Below are positions 14,143 to 19,882 of a stretch of DNA of 19,882 nucleotides, in pieces. The notes under the pieces are model-generated. The model saw nothing but the letters and a program-made list of their open reading frames with translations. It made no database searches and was not told where the DNA came from. The translations under genes and the position numbers were made by a program. The stretch is taken from the NCBI GenBank assembly GCA_927911515.1, contig CAKMQH010000087.1:1-19882 (forward strand), written 5' to 3'. Every line of letters starts with the position of its first letter. Position 1 is the first letter of the stretch. The DNA is from an uncultured Neisseria sp. GTDB lineage: Bacteria; Pseudomonadota; Gammaproteobacteria; Burkholderiales; Neisseriaceae.

Positions 14143-15407
14143 TTAGTACCAACCGCGCAGCTTCATTGCTTTTTCAACGCGGCGGATACTCATCATATAA
14201 GACGCGGTACGCAGGTCCACGTCATATTCTTGCGCCAGATTCCAAATATCGCGGAACGCGCGGCGCAGGACGACAGTTTCTTTTTCCTGAACTTCGTCAA
14301 ATTCCCAGTAATAGCCTTGCAGGTTTTGCACCCATTCGAAATAGGAAACGACCACGCCGCCGCAGTTCGCCAAAATATCGGGTACGACCAATACGCCGTT
14401 TTGACGCAGGATGGCATCGGCTTCGGGCGTAGTCGGACCGTTTGCGCCTTCGACCACGATTTTGGCGCGCACTTTGCCCGCATTTTCGGAAGTCAGTTGG
14501 TTTTCCAGCGCGCAAGGAGCGAGTACGTCCACATCCAGCGCCAAGAGTTCGGCGTTGCTGATTTCTTTGCCGTAGCCCGCTTCATTGGTAATGAAGCCTT
14601 TTTCTTGGAACTCTTTGAACAGGGCTTCCATATCCAAGCCGTTTTCGTTGTAGATGGCGACATCGACAGTCGAAACGGCGACCACTTTCGCGCCGGATTG
14701 ATGCGCGTAATAGCCGGTGTGGTAGCCCACATTGCCGAAGCCTTGAATGGCGTAGGTCGCGCCTTTACGTCTTTACCGAGTTTTTCCAAAGCTTGAACGG
14801 CAGCGAAGTTCACGCCGTAACCTGTCGCTTCGGTACGTGCTAAAGAGCCGCCGAATTCGACTGGTTTTCCGGTAAACACGCCCGGTGCGGATTTTTTAAC
14901 GACGTTTTCGTAGGCATCGACCATCCACGACATGATTTTGCCGTTGGTGTTCACATCGGGGGCGGGAATATCGACTTTTTCGCCGATGAGCGGAGAAATG
15001 GCTTCGGAATAAGCGCGTGAAATGCGTTCCAACTCGGCTTCTGAATAATCGCGCGGATCCAAAGTAATGCCGCCCTTGCCGCCGCCGTAAGGAATACCCG
15101 CAACGCAGCATTTGATGGTCATCCAAATCGACAGAGCTTTGACTTCGTCCAGATTCACATGGGGATGGAAGCGCACGCCGCCTTTGTAGGGGCCGACGGC
15201 ATTGTTGTGTTGCGAACGGTACCCGGTGAAGGTTTTGACCGTGCCGTCGTCGAGTTTGACGGGGAAGCTGACTTCCAAAACGCGTCTCGGATTTTTCAGG
15301 ATTTCATAAACCGCGGGATCGGCATTGAGTCGGTCGCAGGCGGTTTTGACCTGTTTGCGGGCGATTTCGAAAGGATTAAGGGTTTCTTTTGCTGCGGATT
15401 GGGACAT
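14143..15407 (-). CDS. gluD: NAD-type glutamate dehydrogenase, Glu/Leu/Phe/Val dehydrogenase family (frameshifted)
   Basis: It catalyses reversible oxidative deamination of glutamate to 2-oxoglutarate and ammonia. From ATG 15407 (AGAAGGAAGAG upstream) the corrected protein has 421 residues, the size of the small hexameric RocG/GudB type. It does not resemble the longer NADP-dependent GdhA. Motifs: QHNNAVGPYKGGVRFHP, substrate-binding Lys99 (WMTIKCC), GGGKGG with catalytic Lys111, PAPDV with Asp151, and the Rossmann GFGNVG at about 223-228. A missing base in the TTT at 14764-14766 breaks the frame after GKDVK. Restoring it gives KGATYAIQGFGNVGYHTGYY and an intact C-terminus ending MKLRGWY. As I recall, the meningococcal NAD-specific gene is called gluD. 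Cofactor choice is inferred from family likeness. Confidence 0.88.
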
Positions 15408-15456
15408 TGCTCTTCCTTCTCATGTCGGATTGAGGTTTAAAGACTTTGCAGCTGTA

Positions 15457-15486
15457 ACTATAACCAATTTCCAAATGAAATGTAAT
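15457..15486 (-). promoter_or_regulatory. Candidate promoter of glutamate dehydrogenase gene
   Basis: On the minus strand ATTACA (15481-15486) and TATAGT (15457-15462) are separated by 18 bases. The leader would be about 43 bases. Confidence 0.5.
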
Positions 15487-15535
15487 AGCATGTAGTCGGT
15501 ATTTTCAAAGTTGATTAATTTATATATGGATTTAT

Positions 15536-15554
15536 TTTCAGACGACCTCTGAAA
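15536..15554 (-). repeat. Self-paired DNA uptake sequence
   Basis: A perfect uptake 12-mer (15537-15548) sits in TTTCAGA-CGACC-TCTGAAA. The motif's TTTCAGA end is repeated inverted after five bases, giving a seven-base-pair hairpin. Confidence 0.7.
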
Positions 15555-15695
15555 CCTGCTTCTTTCGTTGCTTAATATTTTTGCCACAACCGATTGTTCA
15601 AATTGAAGCCTTTGTTTTCAAAAACTCATCTAAAATTTTTCTTGATTGAATGTCAGGCTTGAAAGCAGCAATCCTTACATACGATATTCGATAAT

Positions 15696-15707
15696 ATTGT
15701 TAACAAT
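15696..15707. repeat. 12-bp perfect palindrome
   Basis: ATTGTTAACAAT is its own reverse complement. It lies about 210 bases upstream of the glutamate dehydrogenase promoter candidate, in AT-rich DNA. It may be an operator, but chance is a real alternative. Confidence 0.3.
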
Positions 15708-15750
15708 CTCCCAAAATTGATGACTTGAAACCATGACTTATCAAACATGG

Positions 15751-15796
15751 AAAAGGTCTCTGAAAACCATGTTTCCGGTTTTCAGACGACCTTTTT
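15751..15796 (-). terminator. Terminator of the PhoH-family gene, one uptake arm damaged
   Basis: AAAAGGTC plus TCTGAAAACC (15751-15768) pairs with GGTTTTCAGA and GACCTTTT (15777-15795) around a bulged C. The left copy has the same missing G as the one at 14087-14097. On the minus strand it follows the stop at 15809. Confidence 0.75.
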
Positions 15797-15808
15797 GAAC
15801 CTCATCAT

Positions 15809-16789
15809 TTACCGTTCGGCGGCACTGCTTTTTTCGGCTTGCTCTTCTGCCGCTTCATATGCTTCCACAATTTTCTGAACCAGCGGATGGCGGACGACGT
15901 CTTCGCTGGTGAAGGTGTGGAAATACAGCCCTTCTACGTCGCGCAGTTTTTCGCGTGCATCTTTCAGGCCGGATTTGATGTTGCGCGGGAGGTCGATTTG
16001 GCTGATGTCGCCGGTAATGACGGCTTTCGCGCCGAAGCCGATACGGGTCAGGAACATTTTCATTTGTTCGGGCGTGGTGTTTTGCGCTTCGTCCAAAATC
16101 ACATAGGCTCCGTTGAGCGTGCGCCCGCGCATGTAGGCGAGCGGGGCGATTTCGATCAGGCCTTTTTCCATGAGTTTGGTCACGCGGTCGAAGCCCATCA
16201 GGTCGTAGAGCGCGTCGTAGAGCGGACGCAGGTAGGGGTCGACTTTTTGCGCCAAATCACCGGGCAGGAAGCCGAGTTTTTCGCCTGCTTCGACGGCGGG
16301 GCGGACGAGGACGATGCGTTCGATTTGGTGTTTTTCCATGGCATCGACGGCGGCGGCGACGGCAAGATAGGTTTTACCCGTACCGGCGGGCCCCAGCCCA
16401 AAGACGACGTCGTGGTTCAACAGCGCGCGGATGTAGCCGTTTTGGCGCGGGGTGCGCCCGCCTATGCTGCCGCGTTTGGTGCGGAAATAATATTGTTGGT
16501 CGTGGTGTTTTTCTTCGTGTTTCTCGTCGGCGGTTTTGGCTTCGACGGCGGCGAGGCGGATGGCGTTGTCGTCCAAATCGCCTTGTTCGGCGGCTTCGGC
16601 GAGCGCGAGCAAGGCGCGGCGGCCGGCGTGGGCGAGTTCGCCCATGAAGGTGAAATGTTCGAAGCGGCGGCTGATTTGGATGTCGAGGGCTTTGCCTAGG
16701 GCTTCAAGATTGCCGTCAAGCGCGCCGCAGAGGCGTTGGAGGACGGTGTTGTCGATGTCTTCAAATTGAAGATGGACGGTATGGGTCAT
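15809..16789 (-). CDS. PhoH family ATPase (YbeZ-like)
   Basis: PhoH/YbeZ proteins are cytoplasmic P-loop ATPases linked to RNA metabolism and ribosome maturation, often encoded beside the endoribonuclease YbeY. The 326-residue protein has an N-terminal small domain (about 1-100), then RTPRQNGYIRALLNHDVVFGLGPAGTGKT with the Walker A at 133-140, and VLVRPAVEAGEKLGFLPGD. The Walker B is VILDEAQN (Asp233, Glu234), followed by the sensor motif VITGDISQIDLP. A GGAAACAAG Shine-Dalgarno supports the start. No ybeY lies in the direct neighbourhood: downstream is glutamate dehydrogenase, upstream fadD, each behind its own terminator. The frame is intact. The family assignment is sure, the cellular role less so. 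Confidence 0.93.
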   Translation of the reverse strand: MTHTVHLQFEDIDNTVLQRLCGALDGNLEALGKALDIQISRRFEHFTFMGELAHAGRRALLALAEAAEQGDLDDNAIRLAAVEAKTADEKHEEKHHDQQYYFRTKRGSIGGRTPRQNGYIRALLNHDVVFGLGPAGTGKTYLAVAAAVDAMEKHQIERIVLVRPAVEAGEKLGFLPGDLAQKVDPYLRPLYDALYDLMGFDRVTKLMEKGLIEIAPLAYMRGRTLNGAYVILDEAQNTTPEQMKMFLTRIGFGAKAVITGDISQIDLPRNIKSGLKDAREKLRDVEGLYFHTFTSEDVVRHPLVQKIVEAYEAAEEQAEKSSAAER

Positions 16790-16809
16790 ATCTTGTTTCC
16801 ATGATGGTT

Positions 16810-16852
16810 AAAGGTCGTCTGAAAGGTGCGGGATGCTTTTCAGACGACCTTT
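16810..16852 (-). terminator. Paired uptake sequences downstream of fadD
   Basis: AAAGGTCGTCTGAAA (16810-16824) and TTTCAGACGACCTTT (16838-16852) pair perfectly over 15 bp. It starts five bases after the fadD stop on the minus strand. It also lies just upstream of the phoH-like gene. Confidence 0.83.
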
Positions 16853-16857
16853 CGGTG

Positions 16858-18532
16858 TTATTTGTTTTGCGCTTGTTCGCGAAGCTCGCGGCGCAAGATT
16901 TTGCCGACGTTGGACTTGGGCAACTCGTCGCGGAACTCGATGTCCTTCGGCACTTTATAAGCAGTCAGCTCGGAGCGGCAGAATGCGATGAGTTCTTCTT
17001 TGGTCAGGCTCGGGTCTTTTTTGACGACGAAGACTTTGAGGGCTTCGCCTGTTTTTTCGTTGGGCACGCCGATACAGGCGACTTCCATGACTTTATCGTT
17101 GTGCGACACGACTTCTTCGATTTCGTTCGGGTAAACGTTGAAACCGGAAACGACGATGAGGTCTTTTTTACGGTCAACCAGTTTCAACCAGCCTTTTTCG
17201 TCCATGACGGCGATGTCGCCGGTTTCCAAAAAGCCGCGCGGTGTCTATGGTTTTGGCGGTTTCTTCTGGGGCGGTTCCAATAGCCTTGCATCACTTGCGG
17301 ACCGCGCACCCAAAGTTCGCCCGGCTGTCCGATGCCGACTTCTTTGCCGTCCGCATCGCGCAATTCGACTTCGGTGGAGGGAACGGGTAATCCGATGCCG
17401 CCGCTGTATGCTTCGATATTGAGCGGGTTGCAGCACACGCCCGGGCTGGCTTCGGTCAGACCGTAGGCTTCAACGATGGGAGTGCCGGTGATTTTTTTCC
17501 ATTTTTCTGCGACGGCTTTTTGAGTCGCCATACCGCCGCCCAAAGTCAGGCGCAGGTTGGAGAAATCGACGGTGGCGAAATCGGGTTGGTTGACCATGCC
17601 GTTAAACAAGGTATTCACGCCGATGAAGACGCTGATGCTTTCTTTTTTAAGCTCGCCGATAAAGCCCTTCATATCGCGCGGGTTGGTAATCAGGATGATT
17701 TTGGAACCGGTATTGGCGAAAATCATCAGGTTTACCGTCAGGGCGAAGATGTGGTAAAGCGGCAGCGCGGCGATGACGGTTTCTTTGCCTTCGCGCAGTT
17801 GGAATTTAATCCATTCTTTCGCCTGAAGCATATTGGCGCAGATGTTGCCGTGGCTGAGGATTGCGCCTTTTGCCACGCCGGTTGTGCCGCCCGTGTATTG
17901 CAACAGCGCGGTATCTTCGCGGGTCAGGGTAACGGGGCTGAAGGTATGTGCTGCCCCTTCTTTCAGAGTCGTCTGAAAAGGAATAGCGCCGGGGATACGG
18001 TATTCTGGCACCATTTTTTTGATTTTGCGCAGCACGAAATTCATCAACGTGCCTTTGAAGAAACCGAACATTTCTCCGACAGAAGCGACGATGACGTGTT
18101 TGATTTGCGTACGCGACAGCACCAGTTCCAGCGTGTTGGCAAAATTTTCCAAAACGATGATAGTGGTCGCACCGCTGTCTTTCACTGATGCTCCAACTCG
18201 CGCGGGGTGTAGAGCGGATTGGTATTTACCGCCACCAGCCCCGCCTGCAGGATGCCGAAAAGCGCAATCGGGTATTGCAGCAGGTTGGGCAGCATAATCG
18301 CCACGCGCTCGCCGCGCGGCAGCTTCAGGACGTTTTGCAGATAGGAGGCGAAATCTTCCGCCAGCTTGCCGACTTCGGCGTAAGTGAGCATTTTGCCCAT
18401 GTTTTGAAACGCGGGTTGGTGCGCGAATTTTTCAACGCTTTGACGGAATACGTCGCTGATGGAGCTGTATTGCGTGATGTCGATTTCGGCATTGACGCCT
18501 TGTTCATAGCTGTTGAGCCAGAGTTTTTCCAT
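16858..18532 (-). CDS. fadD: Long-chain fatty acid-CoA ligase (frameshifted in this sequence)
   Basis: The enzyme activates fatty acids to acyl-CoA through an acyl-adenylate at the inner membrane. From ATG 18532 three indels separate the pieces. A base is missing near 18184-18187 (after ELEHQ; restored to LKDSGATTII). An extra base lies in GGGG 17268-17271 (after GYWNRP; restored to EETAKTID). Another extra base lies near 17234-17245 (before GFLETGDIAVMDEKG). The corrected protein is about 557 residues, normal for FadD. Motifs: AMP-binding loop YTGGTTGVAKG (213-223), YGLTEASP (357-364), the hinge GWLKLVDRKKD, and the C-terminal adenylation lysine in NVGKILRR (about 544). The Shine-Dalgarno is weak. 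mnmA lies upstream behind a terminator. The breaks look like sequence errors. Confidence 0.92.
17961..17978 (+). repeat. Intragenic uptake-sequence core with self-paired flank
   Basis: GTCGTCTGAA (17968-17977) lies inside fadD, where the minus strand codes FQTTL (residues about 186-190). It is flanked as TTTCAGA-GTCG-TCTGAAA. Only the 10-mer core matches; the outer AG is shifted by one base. It is the only uptake core I found fully inside a gene. Confidence 0.65.
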
Positions 18533-18571
18533 ATAAATCAGTCTTGTTTCGTTGGTTTTATGGTTGTCTTG

Positions 18572-18624
18572 AGGTCGTCTGAAAAGGCGTGAGCAAACCT
18601 GCCGCAGTAGTTTTCAGACGACCT
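18572..18624 (-). terminator. Paired uptake sequences downstream of mnmA
   Basis: AGGTCGTCTGAAAA (18572-18585) and TTTTCAGACGACCT (18611-18624) pair perfectly over 14 bp with a 25-base loop. On the minus strand it follows the mnmA stop by 14 bases. Confidence 0.78.
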
Positions 18625-18638
18625 TTTGTCTTTTTTAA

Positions 18639-19742
18639 TCAAGCAGTAATAATGACGGGCTTGTCGGTGGACATGATAATGCCGCCACCCAAGCAGACAT
18701 CGCCGTCGTACAGCACGGCGGATTGACCGGGCGTTACCGCCCATTGCGGTTCGTCGAACATCAGCTCGACCGTTTCATCGTCCAGATAACGCAATTCGCA
18801 AGGCGCGTCCGCCATGCGGTAGCGGGTTTTGCAGGTGTAGCGCCCTTCTTTCGGGCGTTCGGGCAGGGTGAAACTCAAATCGTTCATGATGAGGCTGCGG
18901 GTGTAGAGCAGCGGATGGTCATGACCTTGTACGACGATGAGTTCGTTTTTCGTCAAATCTTTAGCGGCGACAAACCACGGTTCGCCCGCGCCGCCGATAC
19001 CCAATCCTTTGCGCTGTCCGAGCGTGTAGAACATCAGCCCGACGTGTTCGCCAACGGTTTTGCCTTCAGGCGTGACCATTTTGCCGTTGTTGGTCGGCAG
19101 GTATTTTTGCAAGAACTCGCGGAACGGACGCTCGCCAATGAAGCAGATGCCGGTACTGTCTTTTTTAGCGGCAGTCGGCAAATTGAATTCGGCGGCAAGG
19201 CGGCGGACTTCAGGTTTTTCCAAATCGCCCAACGGAAAAATCGCGCGCTCGAGTTGGAAAGGCTTGAGGCGGTAGAGGAAATAGCTTTTGGTCTTTGTTT
19301 TGATCCAAACCTTTGAGCAGGTAATGCACGCCGTTGCGGACTTCTTTGCGCGCATAGTGTCCGGTGGCAATGGTATCCGCGCCCTGCTCTATGGCGTAGT
19401 CCAAAAAGCATTTGAATTTGATTTCGGCGTTGCACAACACATCCGGATTCGGCGTGCGCCCCGCGCTGTATTCTTTGAGGAAATAGGCGAATACGTTGTC
19501 TTTGTATTGGGCGGCAAAATTGACAATGTCTATGTCTATGCCGATGATGTCGGCGACGGCAATGGCATCGAAAGAGTCTTGCTTGATGCTGCAATATTCG
19601 TCATTGTCGTCGTCCTCCCAGTTTTGCATAAACACACCGCGCACTTGATACCCTGCTGTTTGAGCAAGGTGGCAGTTACGGAGGAATCGACACCGCCGGA
19701 GAGTCCGACGATGATGTTTGAAGGTTGTTGAGTAATGTCCAT
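18639..19742 (-). CDS. mnmA: tRNA-specific 2-thiouridylase MnmA (frameshifted in this sequence)
   Basis: MnmA adds the 2-thio group to wobble uridine 34 of tRNA Lys, Glu and Gln, taking sulfur from the IscS/Tus relay. From ATG 19742 the protein begins MDITQQPSNIIVGLSGGVDSS, with the PP-loop SGGVDS at about 15-20. A missing base in the CCC at 19651-19653 and an extra base in the TTTT at 19286-19289 cancel out. The corrected protein has 367 residues, the usual length. The catalytic cysteines are visible in NPDVLCN (Cys104) and STGICFIGER (Cys200), along with GHYAR and FYTLGQRKGLGIGG. The 20 bases before the ATG are pyrimidine-rich on the coding strand, with no Shine-Dalgarno. The indels look like sequence errors. 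Confidence 0.94.
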
Positions 19743-19857
19743 AGAGGGGATATGGGTAGGAAACAGCAGTTTTTAAAGGCGGATTTTAGCACATTTTGAT
19801 GAAGGGATAAGGAAGGCCGCCCAAGAAGGCTGATGGAGCTTGAATGATGTTTTATTG

Positions 19858-19882
19858 TATAGTGGATTAAATTTAAACCAGT
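19858..19882 (+). repeat. Probable terminal repeat of a Correia-type element, cut by the window edge
   Basis: TATAGTGGATTAAATTTAAA and the next five bases run to the window end. TATAGTGGATTAA is the hallmark start of the terminal inverted repeats of neisserial Correia/NEMIS elements and related repeats. Only this end is visible, so the type and the partner repeat cannot be checked. The recognition is from memory of the consensus. Confidence 0.6.

Larger units (their letters stand above)
15408..15808. other. Noncoding region between phoH-like and glutamate dehydrogenase genes
   Basis: No gene or RNA is recognisable in these 400 AT-rich bases. They hold a candidate promoter for glutamate dehydrogenase, one uptake sequence with a self-paired flank, a 12-bp palindrome at 15696-15707, and the terminator of the PhoH-family gene. 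Confidence 0.7.

Noticed and set aside
14143..15407. Genuine split genes or pseudogenes (glutamate dehydrogenase, fadD, mnmA, pnp, rpsF)
   Set aside because: Both sides of each break keep full family conservation, and one-base corrections give exact normal lengths. There are no in-frame stops or larger deletions.
15408..15808. A small RNA or short gene in the 400-base gap
   Set aside because: No promoter-terminator pair encloses a compact unit beyond those assigned to neighbouring genes, and no frame with a Shine-Dalgarno was found.
15839..16699. A 286-codon open frame on the plus strand opposite the PhoH-family gene
   Set aside because: It is a shadow frame in GC-rich third-position DNA, without a start signal or recognisable domain.
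2083..18624. The recurring 12-mer as a CRISPR array or insertion-sequence terminal repeat
   Set aside because: Copies are scattered at gene ends with no regular spacing, spacers, target duplications or transposase. They match the DNA uptake sequence.

Overview
The window is ordinary core chromosome from a commensal Neisseria. It is saturated with the 12-mer AGGTCGTCTGAA and its complement, which matches the 'mucosa-type' DNA uptake sequence dialect (AG-mucDUS) and not the GCCGTCTGAA dialect of meningococcus and gonococcus. Gene content and order (rpsF-priB-rpsR-rplI, surE-nlpD, divergent ppsR/ppsA) are also neisserial. A mucosa/sicca/subflava/flavescens-type species fits; I cannot name it.

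Layout from left to right: an aldose-1-epimerase-like gene (+); a convergent lytic transglycosylase mltB (-); the ribosomal/primosomal operon rpsF-priB-rpsR-rplI (-); a stand-alone 4'-phosphopantetheinyl transferase (-); a small lipoprotein (-); surE and the cell-separation activator nlpD (+); a small cupin-like protein (+); pnp (-); ppsR (-) divergent from ppsA (+), that is, PEP synthase and its regulatory kinase/phosphorylase; an NAD-type glutamate dehydrogenase (-); a PhoH-family ATPase (-); the long-chain acyl-CoA synthetase fadD (-); and the tRNA thiouridylase mnmA (-). The last 25 bases look like the start of a Correia-type repeat terminus.

Most intergenic regions carry paired, inverted uptake sequences that form the gene-end terminators. 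Canonical-looking sigma-70 promoters can be read upstream of rpsF, the lipoprotein gene, nlpD, pnp, ppsA, and less clearly glutamate dehydrogenase, ppsR and surE.

The most striking property is technical. Eight genes (epimerase, rpsF, lipoprotein, pnp, ppsA, glutamate dehydrogenase, fadD, mnmA) are broken by about 13 single-base indels, mostly in homopolymers, and correcting them restores intact proteins of normal length. Several are essential or near-essential, so this looks like draft-sequencing error and not gene decay. I found no mobile element, CRISPR array, RNA gene, phage or convincing novel system. The most interesting leads are the poorly described lipoprotein and cupin-like proteins, the leader hairpins of rpsF and pnp, the uptake sequence that supplies a stop codon, and the repeat terminus at the right edge.
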